Positions 9,936 through 18,590 of a stretch of 64,000 nucleotides of DNA are shown here, piece after piece. The notes beneath the pieces were generated by a model. The model did not search any database. It was not told the DNA's origin and saw only the letters and a program-made list of their open reading frames with translations. Origin of the DNA: Litorimonas sp964511495 (GTDB lineage: Bacteria > Pseudomonadota > Alphaproteobacteria > Caulobacterales > Maricaulaceae); the NCBI GenBank assembly GCA_964511495.1, contig CAZEFT010000001.1, positions 186,001 through 250,000 of the forward strand, in the 5' to 3' direction. Numbering within the stretch: the stretch's first letter is position 1; each line of letters starts with the position of its first letter. The position numbers were made by a program, and so were the translations under genes.

Positions 9936-10602
9936 AGTCTATCGGGTTGAACGCTTCGGCCATGAGCAAGAACCCGTTGTTGTTATCGATAACTTCACTT
10001 CAAATTTTCAGGCGCTCCGTCAGGACGCCGCTTCTAGGAGTTATCAAAAGTTAGGCCCTTTTTATCCCGGTATACGCGCCCAAGCGAACCCCGCCTTTAT
10101 CAATGAGCGAATGCCCGTTTTGAAAGAGATCTTAACCGATGTCTTCGGGTTTCATAATGGTGCACAATTGACAGAATGTGCGTATTCTTTGGTGACCACA
10201 GCCCGCAATGACTTAACACCCATTCAGCGACTGCCCCATTATGATGGAACGGATGAAGGCCGTTTGGCTTTCCTACATTACCTCAGTCCCGAAAAATTTG
10301 GGGGTACTGCGTTTTTCCGTCATAAAGGAACAGGTTTTGAAACGATCACAGACGGTCGTTTCCAAGCCTATAAAAGCGCATTAGAGAAAGAAACTGCCGA
10401 AATTGGACTGCCCCCGCAAAATTATATCAATCAGAGTTCGCGCCAATTTGAGATGATCGGCTGCATAAAGGCAAAACCTAATCGCTGTATCCTCTATCGT
10501 GGGATAACACTTCATTCAGGTCAAATACCTGATGACCTACCTCTGGACACAAATCCCGAAACCGGGCGCCTGACAATCAACATCTTTCTCTCAAAAGATT
10601 AG
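9925..10602 (+). CDS. DUF6445-like protein with HxD...H (2-oxoglutarate/Fe(II)-type) pattern
   Basis: 225 aa, overlapping the GH13 gene by 11 bp and so part of the operon. No signal peptide, hence cytoplasmic. The spacing of His105-x-Asp107 (LPHYDG), distal His197 (TLHSG) and Arg215 (GRLTINIF) fits the double-stranded beta-helix of Fe(II)/2-oxoglutarate oxygenases. I recognise it as like the DUF6445 family that travels with TonB receptors, tryptophan halogenases and SapC-like genes in Caulobacter and sphingomonad glycan loci; the family name is from memory. Catalytic activity has not been shown as far as I know, so oxygenase function is inference. Confidence 0.75.
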   Translation: MLDKVYRVERFGHEQEPVVVIDNFTSNFQALRQDAASRSYQKLGPFYPGIRAQANPAFINERMPVLKEILTDVFGFHNGAQLTECAYSLVTTARNDLTPIQRLPHYDGTDEGRLAFLHYLSPEKFGGTAFFRHKGTGFETITDGRFQAYKSALEKETAEIGLPPQNYINQSSRQFEMIGCIKAKPNRCILYRGITLHSGQIPDDLPLDTNPETGRLTINIFLSKD

Positions 10603-10670
10603 GTCGGCAAAGCCGCAAGGGCACGACAGGCCTCTTGCAAGAAAAATCACTGGTTCGTCGGAAGAGTGAA

Positions 10671-10746
<76 letters not shown>

Positions 10747-10788
10747 ATTCCATTTGAATGCGCCGTTTAATCTCCTACGCGGGAGGGG

Positions 10789-10812
10789 TCAAGACGGCAA
10801 TTGCCGTCTTGA
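10789..10812. repeat. Perfect 24-bp palindrome
   Basis: Two directly abutting 12-nt arms (TCAAGACGGCAA and its exact reverse complement) lie between the tRNA-Ala gene and the end of the FYDLN gene. As RNA it folds to a 10-bp stem with an AATT loop. There is no T-tract on either side, so it is either a processing or attenuation hairpin for minus-strand transcripts or a protein-binding dyad. Confidence 0.7.
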
Positions 10813-10856
10813 TGAAATTACTTAGGTCTCACACTTTGACGGATGAAGGTCTTGCG

Positions 10857-11315
10857 CTAGATTTCGATTTCTTCGTCGTCATCTAAATCGCTGTCATCAT
10901 CAGGTGGCGGCATTTCATTGTCATCGTCGTCAGCAACGAGCGCGGCATCCTCATCTTCATCTTCATCTTCTGAATATCCGTCATAGCCCGGCTGGTCATC
11001 ATCATCGCCTGATGCGCCGCCAATGATCTGAACATCATCGCCGTCCAGTTCCAGCTCTTTCGCAGCTTCTTCCTCTTCGTCGATATCTTCTTCATCGACT
11101 TCGACTTTGGCTTCTTCATCCTCATCATCATCCTCGTCATCTTTAGGCTCGGGTGGGAGTTGAGACGACGGCAGGATTGGAACGACGTTGAAATCTGCCC
11201 ATGCTGTTTCGGTGCCACACATCGGGCACAGAGCAGGGTCTTTAGCCAAATCGTAAAATTTAGCATCACATTCAGGGCAGACACGTTTTGTGCCAAGGTC
11301 AACCTTTTTTGCCAT
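10857..11315 (-). CDS. FYDLN-acid family zinc-ribbon protein (TIGR02300)
   Basis: 152 aa when started at the ATG giving MAKKVDLGTKR, which has GGA about 10 nt upstream; the longer frame to 11351 adds twelve unlikely residues. The N-terminus has a zinc ribbon (Cys13, Cys16, Cys30, Cys33) containing the hallmark FYDL, followed by a very acidic low-complexity tail rich in Asp and Glu. This family is restricted to Alphaproteobacteria and commonly sits beside aroA, as here, divergently transcribed. Its function is unknown; the zinc ribbon and acidic tail suggest a nucleic-acid or protein-binding role. Confidence 0.88.
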   Translation of the reverse strand: MAKKVDLGTKRVCPECDAKFYDLAKDPALCPMCGTETAWADFNVVPILPSSQLPPEPKDDEDDDEDEEAKVEVDEEDIDEEEEAAKELELDGDDVQIIGGASGDDDDQPGYDGYSEDEDEDEDAALVADDDDNEMPPPDDDSDLDDDEEIEI

Positions 11316-11490
11316 AAGGGTCATGTCCTTTGCAAAGAGCGCGAAGCACATTATTCAATGTTTGTACTGCGCGAAAAATTTTAAGTTGCGTGAAAATCTG
11401 GGCGATGTAATACCCGCATCCCGCTAATCAAACCGCGTCTTAGCGGCTCGGTTAATCAAGTCAACCTTCAATGGATGTCAGGCCCAATAT

Positions 11491-12849
11491 ATGTCGCGTG
11501 CTCACCCCCTGAAAAAAACGGCTGCAAGAGCGTCTCTCAGCGCGGCTTTGACCGGATGCGTTCAGGCTCCCGGTGATAAATCTATGTCTCACAGAGCCAT
11601 CATCTTTGGCACTATGGCCGAAGGGACAACAGAGGTAACAGGTTTGCTGACTGGCGCTGATATTCTCTCAACCATTGGTGCCATGAAATCCTTGGGGGCC
11701 AAGATATCTGAAAAAGAAGGTCTCTGGACAGTAAAAGGCGTTGGAGACGCGGGGTTTCGGTCTCCTCGAAAAGCGATTGACTGCGGCAATGCAGGCACGG
11801 GTGTTCGTCTGATTATGGGGGCAGCGGCAGGCTATAAGATAAAAGCGACATTCACGGGTGATGAGTCCCTTTCCGGTCGCCCTATGAATCGTATTTTGAA
11901 CCCTTTACGGGATATGGGTGTCGAGGCCGAGGCTCGCGTAACGAACAGCGGTGAGACTGGCCGCTTGCCGATTACGCTTAAAAGTCAGGGCGAACTCCGT
12001 CCTATTGAATACCAACCACCTCATGCCTCAGCACAGGTGAAATCGGCCATCTTATTGGCCGGCGTCAATACGCAGGGTAAAACCACGGTTATTGAACCCA
12101 CTTTAACTCGCGATCATACAGAAAATATGCTCCGAGCCTTTGGCGTGAATATCGAAACCAAATCACGCAATGATGCCACCCATATTAGTGTGAACGGTCC
12201 AGCGCGCTTAAAAGCCACAAAAATTAATGTGCCCGGCGACCCCTCCTCCGCATCCTTCATGATTGTGGCGGCACTGATTACTCCGGGCTCGGACATCATC
12301 GTTGAAAATGTCATGATGAACCCGACTCGTACAGGTTTGTTTGAAGCTTTAACGGCTATGGGAGCCTATTTACGCGCAGACAACTTCCGCAAATCAGGCG
12401 GTGAGACTATTGCGGATATAGAAGTAAAATACTCCAAATTAGTCGGCATAAATGTACCCGAAAATCGGGCCGCTTCCATGATTGATGAATATCCGATACT
12501 GGCCGTCGCTGCCGCTTTTGCCAGTGGCTCCACTATCATGAACGGAATTGGGGAATTACGCGTCAAGGAAAGTGATCGTATCGCCGCCACTGCAGCTTTG
12601 CTGTCGGGGAATGGTGTGAAAGTGGCCGAACGTGAGGATGGTATGACCATTACGGGCACAGGCGGAGACCCTGTGCAGGGCGGCGGCATGGTTCAAACCC
12701 ATCACGACCACCGCATCGCCATGAGTGCGCTGATCTTGGGCTTGGCCGCTATAGAACCCATCGAGATTGATGATGCTTCTATGATTGCAACAAGCTTTCC
12801 GAGCTTTTTTGACATCATGGCCAAGCTTGGGGCAAAGATTGAGACCTGA
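11491..12849 (+). CDS. aroA: 3-phosphoshikimate 1-carboxyvinyltransferase (EPSP synthase)
   Basis: 452 aa. Catalyses transfer of enolpyruvyl from PEP to shikimate-3-phosphate in the shikimate pathway. Signatures: APGDKSMSHRA at the N-terminus, SAQVKSA, GDPSSASF, NPTRTG, LRVKESDRIA and DHRIAMS. The NxTR and SAQxK motifs put it with class II enzymes. The glyphosate-contact loop reads GNAGTG with Gly102 (E. coli Gly96), not the Ala seen in CP4. The first ATG at 11491 gives a basic N-terminus. It overlaps cmk by one base (TGATG), the classical alphaproteobacterial aroA-cmk arrangement. Confidence 0.97.
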   Translation: MSRAHPLKKTAARASLSAALTGCVQAPGDKSMSHRAIIFGTMAEGTTEVTGLLTGADILSTIGAMKSLGAKISEKEGLWTVKGVGDAGFRSPRKAIDCGNAGTGVRLIMGAAAGYKIKATFTGDESLSGRPMNRILNPLRDMGVEAEARVTNSGETGRLPITLKSQGELRPIEYQPPHASAQVKSAILLAGVNTQGKTTVIEPTLTRDHTENMLRAFGVNIETKSRNDATHISVNGPARLKATKINVPGDPSSASFMIVAALITPGSDIIVENVMMNPTRTGLFEALTAMGAYLRADNFRKSGGETIADIEVKYSKLVGINVPENRAASMIDEYPILAVAAAFASGSTIMNGIGELRVKESDRIAATAALLSGNGVKVAEREDGMTITGTGGDPVQGGGMVQTHHDHRIAMSALILGLAAIEPIEIDDASMIATSFPSFFDIMAKLGAKIET

Positions 12850-13553
12850 TGCCGCCGAATAAACTTAATCTTGATAAGACATCTCGTCCCAAGACGATTG
12901 CAATAGATGGCACTTTTGCGTCCGGCAAAGGCACACTCGCGAAAAAGCTGGCCGCTCATTATGGGTTGGATTATCTTGATACGGGCAAGCTCTACCGTGC
13001 CGTAGCGAAAATGGTACTCGACGAAGAGAAAGACCCTGACGACCCAAAGATAGCTGAAAAGGCGGCTCTGGCCTTGCCGAAAGAAAAGCTAGCCACAATT
13101 TTATCTGACCCTGCCCTAAAAAGCGGCCCTGTCGGTGCAGCAGCCTCAAAAGTGGCCGTGCATCCGGCCGTTCGCAAGGCATTGTTTACTTTACAAAGAG
13201 ATTTTGCAGAAAAAGGTGCGGTACTGGACGGACGTGATATCGGCACGGTGATTTGCCCTGATGCGGATGTCAAACTCTATATTGATGCCAAGCCCACCAT
13301 TCGCGCAGAACGTCGACATACGGAATTGCTGTCCTATGGTGAAGATATCACACTTGAGATCGTTTTGGCACAATTACAGGAACGTGACGCCCGAGATATG
13401 GGACGCAAAGACGCCCCGCTCAAACCTGCACTTGACGCCCACATGCTTGATACGTCCAATTTGTCTATTACCGAGGCTTTCAATCTTGCCTGTCATATTA
13501 TCGATGTTGCGATGAAAAATAAGTCTGAGCCGGCTCAAGGGCAGAATTTCTGA
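12849..13553 (+). CDS. cmk: Cytidylate kinase
   Basis: 234 aa. Phosphorylates CMP and dCMP to the diphosphates. The P-loop is GTFASGKGT (residues 21-29), followed by LDTGKLYRAVA and DGRDIGTVICPDADVKLYIDA, diagnostic of bacterial CMP kinases. Translationally coupled to aroA through a 1-nt overlap. In many Alphaproteobacteria the next gene is rpsA; here a likely terminator and an unrelated operon follow instead. Confidence 0.96.
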   Translation: MPPNKLNLDKTSRPKTIAIDGTFASGKGTLAKKLAAHYGLDYLDTGKLYRAVAKMVLDEEKDPDDPKIAEKAALALPKEKLATILSDPALKSGPVGAAASKVAVHPAVRKALFTLQRDFAEKGAVLDGRDIGTVICPDADVKLYIDAKPTIRAERRHTELLSYGEDITLEIVLAQLQERDARDMGRKDAPLKPALDAHMLDTSNLSITEAFNLACHIIDVAMKNKSEPAQGQNF

Positions 13554-13633
13554 TCTTGCGTGTCAAAAAAGACAAAAAATATTGATTTTTTTACGCACGA
13601 CTTTTCCCGTGTAATGCCACGGTAAACTGCCGC

Positions 13634-13660
13634 AAACCCCCATAATCGTGGAGGTTTTGT
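13634..13660 (+). terminator. Putative terminator after cmk
   Basis: AAACC-C-CCA and TGG-A-GGTTT form an 8-bp stem with one internal mismatch and a 6-nt loop, running into TTTTG. It lies 80 nt after cmk and before the coiled-coil gene, so the next operon probably has its own promoter. Confidence 0.45.
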
Positions 13661-13738
13661 GTTACGATTCTGATTGAAATTTGCGCCAAGCTTCCTATGT
13701 CTAAAGGGAAGAATTTTTTTGAAAGAGAGAGGGGATAT

Positions 13739-14815
13739 ATGTCCAATTTTGAGACCCAGATAGAAAAGTCGAAACAGGAAGTGGCCGAGGCTCAAGCCAA
13801 AATCCAAGCCTTGTCATCACAAATTGAAACCGCACGTCAGAAAATGGAAATGGGATCTGACATTACCATCGATATTGAAAATGCGTCGTTGGATGATGTC
13901 CACGCCCATGCCGATACGATGAATGGGAATATCGCCGAGCTGATCTTAGGCTTGGACGATGTCACCGCCGGTTTCTCCAAAGACTTTGATAAAATGCGCG
14001 ACCGCACAGGGTGGGAAAAATTCGTTGGTATATTCTCCAAACAACGCGCTGAGTCGCTACGCTCAGAGCGTATCCGGACAGCGTCTATTGAAGACAAATT
14101 GCAAGATTTGATTTCCAAATCCAATACCATTCAAACCATGCTGCAAGATCAGTTAAACCAATTGCAAATACATAAAGAGCAGGTGCAAGCCAATTTGGGT
14201 GTCACGCTGACAAGTCGTGAAGCGGCTGTAACAGCTTTGGAGCAAATCAAAGCCGAATTATTAGCCATGGATCCCAAAATCATCGAATTGGAAAATAAGC
14301 TTTCTGTCGAACAGGACGCTAAAAAACGCGCTCAGCTGGAATCAGAACTGGCCGCTGTGAACGCCAATTACAATGAATTGGCGCAGAAGGAGCAGGTTAA
14401 GCTCGCCGAGTCTCAAACTCTGGAGCGCTATATTGAAAAAGGCAAAACCTGGGTAGACAGTTTACAAAATCAGGCCGCCACACAAATGGTGCTGATCAAC
14501 AAGCTACAAACCGACACGAAACAGCGTGTCATCCTATATGATGCTTTGTCGAAGTCATTGAAAACGGCGCAACAACAAGATGTCGCCCACAAAATCAATG
14601 AGATTGGCGTTGCCACGGATAAAGAAGCCCAAGTCGCCATGTCGGCCATTGGTGCAGCCACGAATAACAAAATGGCTGAAATGATGGAAGCGCATGAAGA
14701 CCATATTGTCTTTGCCCGCAAAGTGCTGGAAGAAAAAGCCAAAGCCGATGAGCGTTTCGCCCGCCGCTTTGAGAAAATCGTCGAGAAGCACGACGCCAAC
14801 GCCTACGGTGAATAA
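13739..14815 (+). CDS. Coiled-coil protein, first gene of the seven-gene operon
   Basis: 358 aa from the ATG at 13739, preferred over the ATG at 13697 because AGGGG lies just upstream. Almost entirely helical: a short N-terminal coiled coil, a conserved-looking segment around GWEKFVGIFSKQRAES, then long heptad-rich helices to about residue 330. No signal peptide or membrane segment. The region with YIEKGKTWVDSL and the following KLQTDTKQRVILYDAL recalls TelA-type toxic-anion-resistance proteins, but this is a weak impression. I also suspect a relation to DUF6384 proteins of Rhodobacteraceae, from memory only. The next gene starts on the base after its stop. Confidence 0.8.
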   Translation: MSNFETQIEKSKQEVAEAQAKIQALSSQIETARQKMEMGSDITIDIENASLDDVHAHADTMNGNIAELILGLDDVTAGFSKDFDKMRDRTGWEKFVGIFSKQRAESLRSERIRTASIEDKLQDLISKSNTIQTMLQDQLNQLQIHKEQVQANLGVTLTSREAAVTALEQIKAELLAMDPKIIELENKLSVEQDAKKRAQLESELAAVNANYNELAQKEQVKLAESQTLERYIEKGKTWVDSLQNQAATQMVLINKLQTDTKQRVILYDALSKSLKTAQQQDVAHKINEIGVATDKEAQVAMSAIGAATNNKMAEMMEAHEDHIVFARKVLEEKAKADERFARRFEKIVEKHDANAYGE

Positions 14816-15961
14816 GTGTCGGCTTTAGACCAGCTTCAATATGATCACAAAGTGCTCGATAGCGCCCGGGCGACCCGGCGCTATTTCGCAAAATTTGAAC
14901 GCATCATGCTGCATCTTTCCGATGTGGCGGCGCTGTCCAATAGAGAGAAACTGATTACCACGGCAGAGGCGCGTATTCTGTCCTCCTATTTGGGGGCATT
15001 GACCAATACATTTACAGCTTTGTCGTATAAATTCCTTATGTCCCACCGCATTGGGGATCGTGAGAGTGCAGGCATCAGCATCGATAAATCTGAAAGCGGT
15101 TTTCCGATTTTTCAGGAATTAATGCAAATGGCCTCGGATGCCACACAAGCGAAAATCCACCTGAAGTCTCTACCAACACAGGAACGTCTGAAAAAGGACA
15201 TGGTCAATCATATATTGAGTGAGAAGTCCTCGCCGACGAAATTACAATATGCAATGAGCCAACGGCTCTATTACGAATATCTGGCACAGGAAAATCTTTT
15301 TCTGACGCAAAACCACCCGCAACTCGTGTGGGTTGGGAAAAATATGCGCGACGGCAAAAGTCAAACACGCCGGAGTTATCTGGTTCATTGGGCGGCCTAT
15401 GACAGCCAAACTAATTTGCCTGCTGTCTATTTGATGGAATTGGAAGACACAGCGTCGCGCGCTCTCGTCCACGATGAGCGCCGCTGGCCGCAAGTCCAGT
15501 CCCATCTTATGGCGCAAGCCGTTTCGGGTCTGAAATTACTAACGATTGCCAAAGGGTTTGATTCTGATTTCGACTCTCTGCATCCGAAATTATTACGGCG
15601 GTTCCATTTGGGTCCGATGTATAGCCATGCTTTCACCGAACAACACGGCCCCTTGCGCGATGTGCTGGCCGAAGCCCAAGGGAAACCCGGATTAGATTGG
15701 GCGCTCGCTTGGACAGTGGAATCGCTCTTATCTGAAAATACATTCAAAGAGAAAACCGGGATTTTCAGAAAATCAGAAAGACAGGTTTTTAAATTGGATA
15801 AAGGCCTTGCCGGAAAAGAGAGCGGCGCGACCGATGTGCAAAGGGCGTTAATCTTGCCGCACCGGGCCTATCAGGTGCTCGAAGAAAAACAGGCCCATCA
15901 TTTCAAAGGCACACGCAAATATGTTGTGGGCAAGAACAAGAAAATTTTGAGTTATAATTAA
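14816..15961 (+). CDS. Unknown protein, second gene of the operon
   Basis: 381 aa with a GTG start immediately after the preceding stop (TAAGTG), so probably coupled. I do not recognise a family. The N-terminal 150 residues look helical; the middle holds an alpha/beta-like region (QLVWVGKNMRDG, SYLVHWAAYDSQTNLPAVYLMELED); the C-terminus is basic (KGTRKYVVGKNKKILSYN). No signal peptide or membrane helix, so cytoplasmic. The product most likely works with the AAA+ ATPase whose gene starts 8 nt later. Confidence 0.78.
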   Translation: MSALDQLQYDHKVLDSARATRRYFAKFERIMLHLSDVAALSNREKLITTAEARILSSYLGALTNTFTALSYKFLMSHRIGDRESAGISIDKSESGFPIFQELMQMASDATQAKIHLKSLPTQERLKKDMVNHILSEKSSPTKLQYAMSQRLYYEYLAQENLFLTQNHPQLVWVGKNMRDGKSQTRRSYLVHWAAYDSQTNLPAVYLMELEDTASRALVHDERRWPQVQSHLMAQAVSGLKLLTIAKGFDSDFDSLHPKLLRRFHLGPMYSHAFTEQHGPLRDVLAEAQGKPGLDWALAWTVESLLSENTFKEKTGIFRKSERQVFKLDKGLAGKESGATDVQRALILPHRAYQVLEEKQAHHFKGTRKYVVGKNKKILSYN

Positions 15962-15969
15962 GGGGCTCT

Positions 15970-17922
15970 ATGTCTGACTCTGGCAATTTGATGGAACTAA
16001 AAGACGCGTTAATCCGTGAAAAATACACGGCCGCTGAAGCCTTGCTTGACGGCTTCGATCATACGCCGCGTCTGGCCAAAAAACAGGACACGGCATCGAC
16101 TGTCAAAAAAGAGCGCTCACCCGGAATCCGACAGCGGCGACGGTTCCGCTCAACCACACCCGGCCTTGTCACACAATCCACGGCTCGCCCCGACGGGGTT
16201 CATTTGATCAATCGTATCTACGGCACGGATGAAGGGGATGTTTTAGTCAGCCCTATGCAGGCCAATGTCCTGCACGCATTGCGCCGCGCTCTGGCGACGG
16301 CCATGGTCGTTGCTGATCAATATGGGGATCAAACCGGTCTCTCTGCTCTGATGAAAGATAATCTTTCGGGCAATCTGGCCGTAGGGAAAAAAGCTGAGTT
16401 TAGCGAAGGCCTTTCCGCGGCGGCGGTCATCAGCCTTCATGTCTTTGCCAATATGGCAAGCTATCTCCTCTCCACTGCCCATGCAGATGCAGCAGATCTC
16501 AATATCGATATTGGGGAGGTCGAAGAGGTTCTGACTGATAATGCGCAACTCGCTTTGACGAGCGCCTTATGGGAGTTGGATCAAGACCTTGCCCTTTTTG
16601 CGGACAGTGAAGAAAAGCTTGTCCCTGTTGTCACGGCCTTTTTGGAAAAGCTTTTGGACAAAGTCGCCTTGCGGGCGGCGAATATCGCCCGCTTGGAGCC
16701 TTTCACTTCTGTAAGCTACCGCGTCGAAGCGGATGATTTCACTATTAATGGCTTCACCCCTTTCTCGCGGACAAAGGGGTCCAAACTGACCATGACATTC
16801 AAAAAGCCACATGAAGTGGTCGGCAATCACATCGCCAAATATCAGGCGATGAAATTGTCTAAAATGCTCATGGCCTATGATTTTGAGCGGAAATTAAATC
16901 CCTTTGCTGAATTGGGCGGATTTATTTTCACCTTTATGGGAGACGGTGCACCGGGGACGGGCAAGACTACGCTTATTCAAATGATGGCGGGTCTGATTTC
17001 AGATTACTGCAATAATGCAGGCTATGCCTTTCGCTATCAAAACTTGTCCACGGACAGTATTGACAGTTACCAAGGTAAATCCGCGCAAAATGCCAAAGCC
17101 TTTATCAATAATGTGATTGACCCCAATGTGATCGGCTTCGGCACGATTGACGATATTGACCAACTCGCCGGCAAACGGGGTGACAGACAATCCTCTGCTG
17201 GACAGCTCGAAATCACAGCCGTTTTGATGGAAAGCTTTGCGGGTGCCAACACAGTGGTGCGCGGAAATTGCACCTTTGGCATGTTTTCCAACTATCCCGA
17301 AAATGTCGATGATGCCTTGCGTCAACGAGCGGGCGCGCGCTTCCTTGTGGATGGCCCACAATCACGTGAAGACTATATTGATATCCTTCACCTCTTAATG
17401 GGTAAGAACCATGACATCCCCGTCGGCAAGCATGATTTATTTGCGGCGCAGGAAATTAAAAAGGCCGTGGCCGCAAGCTATGACAGCTATTCCAAACCCA
17501 AAGAAGACGGTCTGATTAAAGTCTATGAGACTGTCTCCAAAAACATCGGAAAATTCGACACGATTGCCAAACTCGGTACCTATCTCAAAGGCATTCAAGA
17601 GGCGGATGAGCGTTTTACGGGTCGTGCGATTAAAAACATTACCGACGCTGTGAAAGTCCGCGCCATGGATTTTGAACTCCCCGATGAGTGGATGGAAAAT
17701 ACAGACTTATTCTTGTCCAAAGATTATGAAACAAAAAAGAACATGATCGCCGAGCTCTCCCAACCGATTACAGTTGATATGATCATTCAAGAAATCAATC
17801 GCTACGCCGACTCAGAATTCCGCTATGCCGAGAAGAGTGATGAGATTGCCATTGAAAACATGGTGCGCGATTTCGGACGTCAGGAAGAGGCGAAGAGGCG
17901 ATATTTGGGGAGTAAGGGGTGA
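15970..17922 (+). CDS. AAA+ family ATPase
   Basis: 650 aa. Walker A GAPGTGKTT with Lys332, Walker B region VIGFGTIDDIDQ with Asp394/Asp395, a sensor-1-like Asn in MFSNYPEN, and an arginine-finger candidate in DDALRQRAGARF. The first ~300 residues are a family-specific N-terminal region with a basic Arg-rich segment near residue 45 (RQRRRFR) and helical stretches. A single AAA module with a helical C-terminal lid suggests an oligomeric remodelling ATPase. A ribosome-binding site AAGGGG lies in the short gap upstream, and the stop overlaps the next GTG start (GTGA). I infer that it powers the operon's machine; its substrate is unknown. Confidence 0.88.
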   Translation: MSDSGNLMELKDALIREKYTAAEALLDGFDHTPRLAKKQDTASTVKKERSPGIRQRRRFRSTTPGLVTQSTARPDGVHLINRIYGTDEGDVLVSPMQANVLHALRRALATAMVVADQYGDQTGLSALMKDNLSGNLAVGKKAEFSEGLSAAAVISLHVFANMASYLLSTAHADAADLNIDIGEVEEVLTDNAQLALTSALWELDQDLALFADSEEKLVPVVTAFLEKLLDKVALRAANIARLEPFTSVSYRVEADDFTINGFTPFSRTKGSKLTMTFKKPHEVVGNHIAKYQAMKLSKMLMAYDFERKLNPFAELGGFIFTFMGDGAPGTGKTTLIQMMAGLISDYCNNAGYAFRYQNLSTDSIDSYQGKSAQNAKAFINNVIDPNVIGFGTIDDIDQLAGKRGDRQSSAGQLEITAVLMESFAGANTVVRGNCTFGMFSNYPENVDDALRQRAGARFLVDGPQSREDYIDILHLLMGKNHDIPVGKHDLFAAQEIKKAVAASYDSYSKPKEDGLIKVYETVSKNIGKFDTIAKLGTYLKGIQEADERFTGRAIKNITDAVKVRAMDFELPDEWMENTDLFLSKDYETKKNMIAELSQPITVDMIIQEINRYADSEFRYAEKSDEIAIENMVRDFGRQEEAKRRYLGSKG

Positions 17923-18590
17923 ACGCGCTCTTAACTCTCAGCGCAATAGTTCTTGGCTCCATCGGAATTTTCCAGTGGTTTCAGCTCTATAGAGTTGGGG
18001 CTTTGAAGAGTGCCCGCGAGCTAAGTTTAAGCAAGCTTGTCACAGTAACTATCCCTCTTTCTTTAATAAGTGGCTCAATCATCGCGCTAAGCGAAATATA
18101 TTTTGGGAATGCTTCAACTGCTGAAATTATTTTATATGCGACCTGTGGTTATCTTTTTTTTCCAACGTGCTGGGTTTATTATCTTTTTCTAGGGTTTATA
18201 AGTAGCAAAATAGGTATGTGGTTTTTTTGGTTTGCTCACGGCCTCTTAATTATTGGGCTAGGTTATCAATTTAGCGGCGTTAACGATGGGACGTCACCTT
18301 TTGACTTTGCTTTAGGAATGTGGGCGGTCGTTTCAACACTTTGGTTAGTCGGTTTCTTTAAAAATCATTTTGCAAATACGAAATTCAAAAGGATTAAAAC
18401 TTTACTGACCTCATTCACAGCCGCTCTGCCGAGCTTATTTCTCTTGTATGTGTTAAAGTATTCGATTTTTGGACTACCATACGTCGATAAGTCGATTTAC
18501 GCTCAAAGTTTTGCAACATCTGTGAAGTTAATAATTTTGGTTGCCTTTGTATTCGTTCTGCAAAACTACAAGAATGGAACCCAGTCATGA
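17919..18590 (+). CDS. Polytopic membrane protein, fourth gene of the operon
   Basis: 223 aa with a GTG start overlapping the ATPase stop and an ATGA overlap into the next gene. About seven hydrophobic helices: LLTLSAIVLGSIGIF, TIPLSLISGSIIAL, IILYATCGYLFF, MWFFWFAHGLLIIG, FALGMWAVVSTLWLVGFF, FTAALPSLFLLYVL and LIILVAFVFVLQ. No family recognised. The DNA is visibly more AT-rich than both neighbours and uses many TTT, TTA and ATA codons. This is partly explained by hydrophobic residues, but it may also mark a separately acquired gene inserted in frame with the coupling signals. Confidence 0.75.
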   Translation: MNALLTLSAIVLGSIGIFQWFQLYRVGALKSARELSLSKLVTVTIPLSLISGSIIALSEIYFGNASTAEIILYATCGYLFFPTCWVYYLFLGFISSKIGMWFFWFAHGLLIIGLGYQFSGVNDGTSPFDFALGMWAVVSTLWLVGFFKNHFANTKFKRIKTLLTSFTAALPSLFLLYVLKYSIFGLPYVDKSIYAQSFATSVKLIILVAFVFVLQNYKNGTQS

